Positions 26,132 through 33,901 of a stretch of 59,914 nt of DNA are shown here, one piece after another. The notes beneath the pieces were generated by a model. That model saw only the letters and a program-made list of their open reading frames with translations. It ran no database searches and was not told the origin of the DNA. The translations under genes were made by a program, and so were the position numbers. The DNA is from [Phormidium] sp. LEGE 05292 (GTDB lineage: Bacteria; Cyanobacteriota; Cyanobacteriia; Cyanobacteriales; Aerosakkonemataceae), in the NCBI RefSeq assembly GCF_015207735.1, contig NZ_JADEWG010000030.1:1-59914 (forward strand). The letters are read 5' to 3'. The number at the start of each line of letters is the position of its first letter. The first letter of the stretch is position 1.

Positions 26132-28852
26132 CTACGCTGGTTGTAGGATTAGCTGAGTCCGGTGAGCGTGAAGTAGTTGAAACTCTACTCTTGTTACTTG
26201 TTCTAGCATATAAACGATGTGTTCCGGGCGCAACAAGTTCCCATCATTCCGGCAACTACCTAGATAGCGGATCGTTGCCTGTTGCTGATTTTCGGTTTCG
26301 GCGAAGACAAGTTCTAATTCTAACAAGCGATCGCGCAAATTTACTTCTACCTTTTTCCCTGACTTAGTAGTATGCTCCATAGGAATTCGATCGCTATTCT
26401 GTACCGCTGCTATCCACTTGCTCCACTGTGCAGGCGAATTTACTGGTAGGGGCGGGTTTTGTTCAGAACTTGTCTGTAGGACATTCTGGTTGTCTGCTAA
26501 ACTTGCCCCTACCGTTAACACATACTCGGCTTTTTCTAACAGTACGGAGACAGCTGGCGTTTTTAAATCCACCTCCTCAACATGATAAATCGGAATATTT
26601 TCTGGCAGTGCTTCAGCTAACTTGGCTTGGAAACTCGCTACTTCCATCACCTCAGTCAACTCAAAATCTACGATTTCACCTTCGCTTGTGCTTCCCAAAG
26701 ATAAAGCATTGGCGATCGAAATTCGCGGACTAGGATGAAAACCACCAGTAAAAGTGACTGGAATCGCTGCACGCCTAACTGCGCGATCGAACAACCGAAC
26801 TAAATCCAAATGGCTCACTAAAGCCATATCACCGCGTTTACCAAACCAAACTCGCAACCGCTGGGCTTTGTGTTGGTTAGGAACAAACTCACCAACAAAT
26901 TCGGGAATTGCTGGAGGTGATACTACTATGTTATGCCCAAAATCGGTGCCACAAACCCCACAATGGGAACAACCTTCAAAAGAGCAATCTGGAACTGTCG
27001 CCGCTTCTAAGGCTTTTGCCAAGTCGGTTTTGAGCCAATTCTTATCGATTCCGGTATCGATATGATCCCAAGGTAGGGGTTGATCTAATAGTTCTTCCGC
27101 TGTTTTCTGTAGGGGCGAATTTTGCCCGGAAATGGCCTCTGGCCTACAAAGATTATCTGCTAAACCAGCCCCTACTAGGTTCCATTCGCCTTGTTCTACC
27201 AGACGATATTTCCAGGTTAAATCAGATTGAGCGATCGCATCTCCCCAAGCAGCATAAGCTTTTTCCAAGCTGTCAAACCAGGAATCCATCCCTGCACCCA
27301 ATTCCCAAGCACGACGGAGCACAGACGACAAACGGCGATCGCCTCTCCCCAAAAAGTCTTCCATCGCGGAAATTCGCACGTCAGTAAAATTAGCTTTTAC
27401 TCCTTTCATCGCGCGAAACTCCGATCGCAAAAGTCCCTGTTTCCGTTTAAATTCTGCTGTGGAAACAGAATGCCATTGAAAAGGTGTGTGAGGTTTCGGC
27501 GTAAAGTTGGAAATCGTCAGAGTGAAATTAATTTGCCTTCTACCTTTAATCCGGCATTGCTGCTGTAACCAGCGAACAGTTTCCGCAATTCCTAAAACAT
27601 CTGCATCGGTTTCCCCAGGCAAACCAATCATGAAGTATAACTTTATTTTATCCCATCCTTGTTCGTAGGCAGTTTTTACTCCTCGCAGTAGTTCTTCATT
27701 AGTCAAACCTTTATTAATGATGTCCCGCATTCGCTGCGTACCAGCTTCCGGCGCAAAGGTAATTCCACTTTGTCTCGTTCCGCCGATAATGTTGGCAATA
27801 TTTTCATCGAAGCGATCGACCCTTTGACTAGGTAGAGAGAGCGAAATATTTTCATTTTTCAAGCGGTTTCTCACTTCCACCCCAACAGCGGGTAAAGCCA
27901 AATAGTCAGAACAGGAAAGAGAGAGCAAAGAAAATTCATTGTAACCAGTCGCCCGCATTCCTTCAGAGATTGCTTCGATTACCTGTTCTGGTTCCACATC
28001 TCTAGCTGGACGAGTCAACATTCCCGGTTGACAGAAACGACATCCCCTGGTACAACCACGACGAATCTCTATTGTCAAGCGATCGTGTACCGTTTCCACA
28101 AAAGGAACTAAGCCGATCGAATAAGCTGGAATCGGAGTCGCTACCCGACGTAAAATTCTTTTGGGACAATCCAGGCGATTAGGATGAACCGAGCCATCAG
28201 CCGCCATATCATAAAACTGAGGCACGTAAACTCCCGGAACTTGGGCTAAATCTAACAATAATTCAGTTCGACTTAACCCTTGCGCCTTACCCTCTTCAAT
28301 CACCAAACCAATTTCCGGTAACAGTTCTTCCCCATCACCCAAAGCAATAAAGTCCAAAAATTCCGCGTAAGGTTCCGGGTTAGAAGTCGCCGTTTGTCCC
28401 CCAGCAAAAATCAACGGGTGTTGAAAATCATCATTCTCACTTCGTTCTTTCCAAGTCAAGGGAATTCCAGCTAAATCAAGCATTTCTAATATATTTGTGG
28501 CTCCCAGTTCATAACTGAGACTAAAGCCCAAAATATCGAACTCTTTCAACGGTTGACGTGACTCAACAGCAAATAAAGGTGTGTTCGTTGCGCGTAGTTT
28601 AGCCGCTAAGTCGGTTCCAGGTAAGTAAGCGCGATCGCATAACTGACGGGGCTGCTGATTCAAAATGTTGTACAGAATAATATGCCCTAAATTAGAAGCT
28701 CCTACTTCGTAAACTTCTGGATAAGTCAACACCCAGCGCACTTTCGCCTTCTCCCAAGGCTTATGCACCGCGCCTAACTCATTCCCTAAATAACGCGCAG
28801 GCTTCAAAATATCTAGTGTGAGCAACTCTTCTACTGCTACTGCCACAGGCAC
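26132..28852 (-). CDS. B12-binding/radical SAM protein fused to DUF2344 (TIGR03960-TIGR03936 type)
   Basis: This 906-aa radical SAM protein has an N-terminal cobalamin-binding-like region and the cluster motif Cys267-x3-Cys271-x2-Cys274 (RRGCTRGCRFCQPG). A Cys-rich linker follows (CSFEGCSHCGVCG, around residue 640), then a C-terminal DUF2344 domain (RLRVWFGKRGDMALVSHLDL, FHPSPRIS). It is next to rne, a linkage also known in other bacteria, which hints at RNA-related chemistry; the reaction is unknown. The start is GTG. Two 23-residue segments, 560-582 and 781-803, are read from copies of a 67-bp palindromic repeat and are similar to each other (VGA-G/S-LADN...). They are probably insertions the protein tolerates. 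Confidence 0.9.
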   Translation of the reverse strand: MPVAVAVEELLTLDILKPARYLGNELGAVHKPWEKAKVRWVLTYPEVYEVGASNLGHIILYNILNQQPRQLCDRAYLPGTDLAAKLRATNTPLFAVESRQPLKEFDILGFSLSYELGATNILEMLDLAGIPLTWKERSENDDFQHPLIFAGGQTATSNPEPYAEFLDFIALGDGEELLPEIGLVIEEGKAQGLSRTELLLDLAQVPGVYVPQFYDMAADGSVHPNRLDCPKRILRRVATPIPAYSIGLVPFVETVHDRLTIEIRRGCTRGCRFCQPGMLTRPARDVEPEQVIEAISEGMRATGYNEFSLLSLSCSDYLALPAVGVEVRNRLKNENISLSLPSQRVDRFDENIANIIGGTRQSGITFAPEAGTQRMRDIINKGLTNEELLRGVKTAYEQGWDKIKLYFMIGLPGETDADVLGIAETVRWLQQQCRIKGRRQINFTLTISNFTPKPHTPFQWHSVSTAEFKRKQGLLRSEFRAMKGVKANFTDVRISAMEDFLGRGDRRLSSVLRRAWELGAGMDSWFDSLEKAYAAWGDAIAQSDLTWKYRLVEQGEWNLVGAGLADNLCRPEAISGQNSPLQKTAEELLDQPLPWDHIDTGIDKNWLKTDLAKALEAATVPDCSFEGCSHCGVCGTDFGHNIVVSPPAIPEFVGEFVPNQHKAQRLRVWFGKRGDMALVSHLDLVRLFDRAVRRAAIPVTFTGGFHPSPRISIANALSLGSTSEGEIVDFELTEVMEVASFQAKLAEALPENIPIYHVEEVDLKTPAVSVLLEKAEYVLTVGASLADNQNVLQTSSEQNPPLPVNSPAQWSKWIAAVQNSDRIPMEHTTKSGKKVEVNLRDRLLELELVFAETENQQQATIRYLGSCRNDGNLLRPEHIVYMLEQVTRVEFQLLHAHRTQLILQPA
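26446..26512. repeat. 67-bp palindromic element, in-frame copy C
   Basis: It starts GTAGGGGCGGGTTTTG and ends CTAAACTTGCCCCTAC on the plus strand. It is translated on the minus strand as residues 781-803 of the radical-SAM protein, beginning exactly at a codon boundary. It has the same length, orientation and frame as copy D at 27109. Confidence 0.85.
27109..27175. repeat. 67-bp palindromic element, in-frame copy D
   Basis: It starts GTAGGGGCGAATTTTG and ends CTAAACCAGCCCCTAC. It is translated as residues 560-582 of the radical-SAM protein. The peptide shares VGA-x-LADN and (G/E)QN-x-PL with the product of copy C. Confidence 0.85.
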
Positions 28853-28911
28853 TATCCTTGTCTGAAGACGGATCGGGAGGCTTTATAATCTAACTTTATC
28901 TATTATTCATC

Positions 28912-29004
28912 TTGACACTCTCCGCAGTAAAGTCAAATAAGACTGGCAGCCTTTAGCCTACGGCTGCGTTTCATCCTTGCTCAGAAGAGACAGGGCTTTC
29001 ACAC
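28912..29004. mobile_element. Possible remnant of IS200/IS605-type ends
   Basis: CTTGACACTCTCCGC at 28912 resembles one end of cyanobacterial IS200/IS605 (tnpB) elements. Closely following, GCCTACGGCTGCGTTTCATCC with a GGGCTTTCAC end resembles the other end. No tnpA or tnpB reading frame lies between, so at most this is an internally deleted relic. The call rests on remembered resemblance only. Confidence 0.28.
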
Positions 29005-29080
29005 TATATTTTTGTAATTTATGGTATAGCAACCATCAGGGCGGTTAAGCCAAGATGAAGGGCTAGAGTCCTCACTTTTA

Positions 29081-29182
29081 CGACTTTTCCCTTCTGCCTT
29101 CTGCTATAATTCATGCCAAAAACCTGCTTTCTCCCTAAGGGAACAAGCAGATTCGGCACAATGAAAATACTAGTAAAAGTCG
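29081..29182 (+). other. Candidate structured intergenic RNA or element
   Basis: CGACTTTT (29081-29088) pairs with AAAAGTCG (29175-29182). Nested inside are GCC/GGC (29115/29155) and CTGCTT (29124-29129) with AAGCAG (29145-29150), capped by TCCCTAAGGGA. The 28853-29454 gap holds two more hairpins: ACCGT/ACGGT at 29281-29297, and AGCTTGT/ACAAGCT near 29350-29377. No gene was found in this 600-bp gap. Confidence 0.35.
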
Positions 29183-29454
29183 AAAAGCCTAAATAATAAG
29201 CTGTTTAACGATTTTTTATCGCCTGTTACTTAAAACTTGCGGGAGTCGGTAAGTTCTGAAGTGTCTTGGTTGGCATTCTGACCGTTAAGCTGACGGTATA
29301 GCCATAAATTTTTGCTTCACAGAAACCTGCTTTTTAGCAGAATTGCGTGAGCTTGTCTTACAGTTTCTCCACAAGCTTGAAATACCATATTAACTACGGT
29401 ATTTGATAGTGAACCCAACTAACTAACTCTAAGAAACATCATTGCTCTGAGAAG

Positions 29455-29790
29455 CTACTGCAACGTGGCTTCAAAAGCACTTCTAGTTTCAAATATCTCG
29501 AATACTTTATTTAACTGTGTCAATTCAAAAATAATCCGAATAGATGGGGAAAGGCAGCAAAGGCTAAATCTTTGGTTCTGACCCTGCGCTAGTTTAAGAG
29601 CAGAAACTAAAGTCATTAATCCAGCACTATCCATAGAATCCAGCTGTTTCATGTCAACTAACACAACAGCGTTAGGATTAGCGGTAACTGCTGCTGTTAG
29701 TTTACTGCGAAACTCAGCTGCATTAGCGGCATTAAGATGTCCTTGGGGTTGAACAACGGTGATTGGCGAAATAACTGCTAAAGTTTGCAT
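29455..29790 (-). CDS. STAS-domain protein (anti-sigma factor antagonist-like)
   Basis: This single STAS domain of 111 aa resembles SpoIIAA/RsbV proteins that work in partner-switching with anti-sigma or phosphatase partners. The conserved phosphorylatable serine is Ser55 in QLDSMDSAGLMTL, preceded by the beta strand AVVLVDM. No kinase or phosphatase partner is adjacent. It lies alone, with 600 bp of structured intergenic DNA downstream and about 500 bp of unremarkable DNA upstream. Its partner and target are unknown. Confidence 0.88.
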   Translation of the reverse strand: MQTLAVISPITVVQPQGHLNAANAAEFRSKLTAAVTANPNAVVLVDMKQLDSMDSAGLMTLVSALKLAQGQNQRFSLCCLSPSIRIIFELTQLNKVFEIFETRSAFEATLQ

Positions 29791-30307
29791 GATTCAATCC
29801 TGTTATCACAAAAATTACTTATGCCATTCCATGTATTAGAGGTTATAACCTGATGCCGGATATTGAACAGGTAATATCCGTATTTTTACAGAAACTTTAC
29901 TTAAATTACAACATTTTTAAAGATTCTAACAAGATAATGTGGTGGTAAAGTATGTAAAGATACGGAAAATGTTCTAAAATTTTCCGGATTAGTGAAAAAT
30001 TAAGCGAATATAGTGTCTGTTTAAACATTGATGACTTGAGTCAACTAATGCCAAACGGATAGACAAGAACTATTCTTGCCTACACGATCGCTAAGCTTTA
30101 TTCTGAATTAGATCGATTGCAAAGTTATAGATGCACAATATCTAACCTTTTCTGTAGGGGTAGATATTTAATTACCTACTTCGAGTCAAACATAGCCTTT
30201 TTGAATATGCCTGTGAGTTAGATCACTAAAATTGAAAGGTTTCGATCACTCGCAATGACCAATATTCATTAGAGAATTTTATTAGAAAGGAGTTCTGGTC
30301 AGTAACC

Positions 30308-30502
30308 GTGGAAGCTAAAAATGCGATTCGTGGACTTGTAGAAAAAGCGATTTCTATTCGTCGTCTGACTCCAGATATCGAAAACGAAATCAACTATGAA
30401 TTAACGAGGCTGGGATATATTTCCGATGTTGATTACGAAGCCTTAGAATTATTGATGGATGAAATGGATGCGGGTCGAATTCAGTTAGTTCCTACCTGCT
30501 AG
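30308..30502 (+). CDS. Small conserved-looking acidic protein of unknown function
   Basis: This 64-aa protein has a GTG start, preceded by AAAGGAGTTC at a good distance. The sequence is helical and charged, with no Cys-rich, signal or membrane feature except a single Cys at the very end. It includes EKAISIRRLTPDIENEINYE and LLMDEMDAGRIQLVP. The regular codon use and strong ribosome site argue that it is real. It sits upstream of the aminotransferase gene by 132 bp. The 29791-30307 gap before it has only a short CAAGAA-CTA-TTCTTG hairpin near 30065. Confidence 0.65.
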   Translation: MEAKNAIRGLVEKAISIRRLTPDIENEINYELTRLGYISDVDYEALELLMDEMDAGRIQLVPTC

Positions 30503-30634
30503 ATTGACCAAAAAAATTGCTGCTTTGGGGGAAATAAAGCTCTAAAAGAGCAAGTACTAAGCCAGGTGTGCATTAATAGAGCTAACTAAGCGGTAAACTG
30601 TCAAATGGCTTTCCTACATCACATACCAGTCGCC

Positions 30635-31810
30635 ATGCAGTTTGCTCAACGTTTAGAAAAAATTCCTCCCTACCTGTTTGCAGAACTCGATCGCAAGCGG
30701 AATGAACTAGTTAGTCAGGGCGTGGACATTATCAATATGGCAATAGGCGATCCAGATAAACCGACACCTGTTCATATTGTAAAAGCAATGCACGAGGCGA
30801 TCGATGATCCTTCTACTCACAACTATCCACCTTACCGAGGCACCAAAGAATACCGTCAAGCAGTGGTAGATTGGATGCAGCGGAGGTTTGGTGTTAGTGG
30901 ATTAAACCCAGAAACCGAAGTAATCCCTTCTATTGGTTCAAAAGAAGCGATTCACAATACTTTTCTAGCTTTTGCAGAACCAGGAGATTACACGCTGATT
31001 CCTAATCCTGGCTATCCAGTATATCGAACTTCGACATTTTTTGCTGGCGCTGAACCTTACTATATGCCATTGCTGCCAGAACAGGGGTTTTTGCCAGATT
31101 TACAAGCAATTCCCGAAGCAGTGGCTAGTAAGGCTAAATTGTTATGGGTAAATTATCCGAATAATCCGACTGGTGCTACAGCCAGTTTAGAATTTTTTGT
31201 AGAATTAGTCGAGTTTTGTCAAAAATATGACATTTTGCTGTGTCACGATCATGCTTACTCGGAAATAGCTTATGAAGGTTATCAGCCGCCTAGCGTCTTA
31301 CAAATTCCGGGTGCAAAAGAAATTGCGATCGAATTTCACAGTTTATCTAAGTCTTACAATATGGCTGGCTGGCGGATTGGGTTTGTGGTGGGAAATGCCT
31401 TGGGAATTAAAGGACTCAGCCAAGTTAAAACTAATATAGATTCTGGCATATTTAAGGCAATTCAACGGGCGGCGATCGCAGCTTATTCCACCGACACTAA
31501 AGAACTTCAGCAACTATTATCCGTTTACCAAAAACGTCGAGATATTGTTATAGAAGGGTTAAAATCTTTGGGTTGGACAATACCCACCCCCAAAGCTACC
31601 CTTTATGTGTGGGTTCCCGTACCTAAAGGTTACACTTGTGCCGAATTTGTTACCTTACTATTAGAAAAATGTGCGATCGTTGTTCCCCCTGGTAACGGTT
31701 ACGGAGACGCAGGCGAAGGCTTTTTCCGTATCGCCTTAACAATTTCCCAAGAACGCCTATCCGAAGCAATGCAGCGAATGAAACAAGCAGGAATTTATTA
31801 CCAAGCTTAA
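30635..31810 (+). CDS. PLP-dependent aminotransferase, LL-diaminopimelate aminotransferase-like
   Basis: This fold-type I aminotransferase has the PLP lysine at Lys239 (EFHSLSKSYNMAGWRIGF), Asn176 in NYPNNPTG and the carboxylate-binding Arg near the C-terminus. Its closest recognisable relatives are annotated as LL-diaminopimelate aminotransferase, which makes the lysine and peptidoglycan precursor from tetrahydrodipicolinate. Other substrates in this family cannot be excluded. The start at 30635 (MQFAQRLEKIPPYLF) matches family N-termini. An ATG at 30605 would add ten residues with no better ribosome site. A hairpin terminator follows at 31860. Confidence 0.85.
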   Translation: MQFAQRLEKIPPYLFAELDRKRNELVSQGVDIINMAIGDPDKPTPVHIVKAMHEAIDDPSTHNYPPYRGTKEYRQAVVDWMQRRFGVSGLNPETEVIPSIGSKEAIHNTFLAFAEPGDYTLIPNPGYPVYRTSTFFAGAEPYYMPLLPEQGFLPDLQAIPEAVASKAKLLWVNYPNNPTGATASLEFFVELVEFCQKYDILLCHDHAYSEIAYEGYQPPSVLQIPGAKEIAIEFHSLSKSYNMAGWRIGFVVGNALGIKGLSQVKTNIDSGIFKAIQRAAIAAYSTDTKELQQLLSVYQKRRDIVIEGLKSLGWTIPTPKATLYVWVPVPKGYTCAEFVTLLLEKCAIVVPPGNGYGDAGEGFFRIALTISQERLSEAMQRMKQAGIYYQA

Positions 31811-31859
31811 GTTTTTTGGAGCGCAGTAAACAAGTGGTAATTTTTGCAGAAGAAAGGGA

Positions 31860-31897
31860 ACAGGAAACAAATATTTCTCTTACGTTTTTCCTGTCTT
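31860..31897. terminator. Hairpin between convergent genes
   Basis: ACAGGAAA (31860-31867) pairs with TTTCCTGT (31887-31894), followed by CTTATATT. It lies between the aminotransferase and the minus-strand gene ending at 31927 and could serve both directions. Confidence 0.55.
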
Positions 31898-31926
31898 ATA
31901 TTAATAGTCAGTTTTTTTACAAATTA

Positions 31927-32289
31927 CTATTTGCCTTCGTAATCTTGCCAAACTTGGCGAATAAAACGCTGTAGCTGTTGATGCGCTAACTGCTGGTTTT
32001 CACCTTGATTTTTAGAGATTTGTAGGTGAGTAAACAGTGGTAAAACTTCTGTATCCAAAGCAGGTCGGAATAAATTGCTTGGCCATAGTAAATCCGCGCC
32101 TTGACGTAAATCATAGAAAGTAAAGGGTTCATAATCTAGCTGATTAGATAGAGATACCACTAACATCAAAGGACGTACCCAAGCCACCTGTCGTGATTCG
32201 ACTATCTGAATCACCTCAGCATACAAGCGTGTCTCCTGATGTTCTAAACAGACTATTTGGCTCGGTTGAAAGTCTACAGCAGAACTCAT
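31927..32289 (-). CDS. Unknown cyanobacterial-type protein
   Basis: I do not recognise this protein. From the ATG at 32289 it is 120 aa, beginning MSSAVDFQPSQIVCLEH. An upstream start at 32364 would add 25 residues that look untypical. The body has beta-strand-like segments (RLYAEVIQIVESRQVAWVRP) and a helical Gln-rich C-terminus (LQRFIRQVWQDYEGK). There are no signal or membrane segments. It is divergent from clpS, but the 412-bp gap gives no clue to function. In that gap, 32400-32690 shows only AT-rich DNA. Confidence 0.65.
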   Translation of the reverse strand: MSSAVDFQPSQIVCLEHQETRLYAEVIQIVESRQVAWVRPLMLVVSLSNQLDYEPFTFYDLRQGADLLWPSNLFRPALDTEVLPLFTHLQISKNQGENQQLAHQQLQRFIRQVWQDYEGK

Positions 32290-32701
32290 TATGGCTTGCT
32301 CCACCAGTAAACTAATGTATATTTTGCTGTTCATTATTTTAATAGGATACTGCCAAAGCTGCATGGATGTTGCTTAGAGATTCTACTCCTCCCACTATAT
32401 TTTTGATAGATGACTAAATAGGACACAAAATGTTATAAATAAGCGTTAAGCAGTATAAACGAAAAGTAAAAATCTGAACTCGTAACTACTAAAAGTTGAG
32501 AAAAGTTACAGATTTAGCAGCATACTGACGATCGGCAAAACTTATGTGAATGAGTTTGCCTGGAATTTGCGGTTTCAGTAGTCGAAACCGACTTTTCAAT
32601 GGTGGAAACCCACACCTAAAACCCTGCTAACTCATGTATTAGAGTTGGTAGAACTTGATTAACTAGTAAAAATTTATTGAAATGAGGGAGAAAAAACAGC
32701 T

Positions 32702-32983
32702 GTGTCTGTCGAAACCCTAGAAAAGCGGTCAACTTCTCGCAAACTTGCGCCCCGCTATCGGGTGCTACTACATAATGATGATTTCAACTCAATGGAGTAT
32801 GTGGTACAAGTTCTGATGAAGACTGTACCTTCTCTGACTCAACCACAAGCTGTCAATATCATGATGGAAGCCCATGCTACAGGAATTGCATTAGTCATTA
32901 CCTGTGCCCAAGAACACGCCGAGTTTTATTCCGATACTTTGAAAAATCATGGGTTAACTAGCACAATTGAACCTGAAGAGTAG
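32702..32983 (+). CDS. clpS: ATP-dependent Clp protease adaptor ClpS
   Basis: This adaptor presents N-degron substrates to the Clp AAA+ unfoldase. The core is YRVLLHNDDFNSMEYVVQVL, where the NDD segment and flanking hydrophobics form the substrate pocket, followed by TQPQAVNIMMEAHATG. At 93 aa it is a typical ClpS. The GTG start is preceded by GAGGGAG. Cyanobacteria commonly have two ClpS proteins, and which this is cannot be told here. The CPBP gene begins 10 bp after the stop. Confidence 0.92.
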   Translation: MSVETLEKRSTSRKLAPRYRVLLHNDDFNSMEYVVQVLMKTVPSLTQPQAVNIMMEAHATGIALVITCAQEHAEFYSDTLKNHGLTSTIEPEE

Positions 32984-32993
32984 ATAAACAGGT

Positions 32994-33863
32994 TTGTTGA
33001 AAATTCACTTTCCAGCTATAGCCAGTTTTCCTACCCTAATTCGGGTAGGGCTGTTTCTCGTGACTTTGCTTCTGCTGTGGCTTCCCATCGCCGCACCAAT
33101 TTACTTTTTAAGTAGTGATACTAACTTGGTAACGATTCTGACAATGGGATTGTTATTTGTCGGGTTTCTGGTATTGCTGCGATTTTGGGGCAAGTTAGTT
33201 TATCAACAAACTCATCTCCTAAAAAGTTATGGTTTGTTAGTTAACCGCAGAAATGCCCTAGAACTGTTAAAGGGGTTGGATATTGGTTTATTGCTGACTT
33301 TGACGCTGTTTTTTGTAGAGGGAAAACTGGGTTGGTTAATTTGGCAAAGTTCGGATCAGTTACCCAGAGTAGTTTTAGAAGGGCTAATTAGCGCTTTGGG
33401 GGTTGGTTTTGCAGAAGGGCTGGTGTTTCGTGGCTGGTTGCTGGATGAATTAGAGCGGGATTATTCTCCTAAGATTAGTCTCTGGGTCAGCAGCTGGCTT
33501 TATGCTTTGCTGCATTTTATTAAACCTTTACCAGAAGTGATCCGCACTTTTCCCCAATTTCCTGCCCTGCTGTTATTGGGGTTGACTTTGGTTTGGGCGA
33601 AACGAGGCACCAGGGGGCGTTTGGGTTTACCTATTGGTTTACACGCTGGGTTGGTTTGGGGTTATTACATAATTAATGTGGGTCAGTTAGTTAGGTATTG
33701 CGATCGCGTCCCCCCCTGGATTACTGGAATTGATGGCAACCCATTAGCAGGTTTGATGGGATTAATTTTTCTTGGCGCGATCGCTTTTGCCTTTTGGCGA
33801 AGGCTCCCAGGACAAGAGGACAAAGCGACAAGGCAACAAGGAGACGCAAAGATGGGGAGTTAA
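32994..33863 (+). CDS. CPBP (CAAX/Abi) family intramembrane protease-like protein
   Basis: This 289-aa protein has about seven hydrophobic segments and the CPBP motifs AEGLVFRGWLLDEL (motif 1, with the second glutamate kept and the first replaced by Ala), ALLHF (motif 2 His) and GLHAGLVWG (motif 3 His). Family members cleave within membranes in prenyl-protein or bacteriocin-related processing; no substrate is known here. The start is probably TTG at 32994, or the adjacent TTG at 32997, since no ATG precedes the first membrane span. It is 10 bp after clpS, probably co-transcribed. The last 18 or so residues (from PGQEDKATRQ) come from an AGACAAGGAGAC-type simple repeat. Confidence 0.82.
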   Translation: MLKIHFPAIASFPTLIRVGLFLVTLLLLWLPIAAPIYFLSSDTNLVTILTMGLLFVGFLVLLRFWGKLVYQQTHLLKSYGLLVNRRNALELLKGLDIGLLLTLTLFFVEGKLGWLIWQSSDQLPRVVLEGLISALGVGFAEGLVFRGWLLDELERDYSPKISLWVSSWLYALLHFIKPLPEVIRTFPQFPALLLLGLTLVWAKRGTRGRLGLPIGLHAGLVWGYYIINVGQLVRYCDRVPPWITGIDGNPLAGLMGLIFLGAIAFAFWRRLPGQEDKATRQQGDAKMGS

Positions 33864-33900
33864 CCTTTACCCTTCTTCCCCTTCTGCCTTCTGCCTTTCC
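33815..33900. repeat. Simple-repeat block at the CPBP 3' end
   Basis: GACAAGAGGACAAAGCGACAAGG-like units are followed by CTTCCCCTTCTGCCTTCTGCC. The first part is translated into the tail of the CPBP protein. The second part lies between this gene and the convergent hydrolase. Confidence 0.65.
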
Positions 33901-33901
33901 T

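Noticed and set aside
26754-27568. Plus-strand frames over the radical-SAM gene
   Set aside because: No ribosome sites or recognisable motifs; the minus-strand gene has full family motifs.
30157-30182. GTAGGGG...CCTAC as another 67-bp element
   Set aside because: Only 26 bp, and the internal sequence does not match the family.
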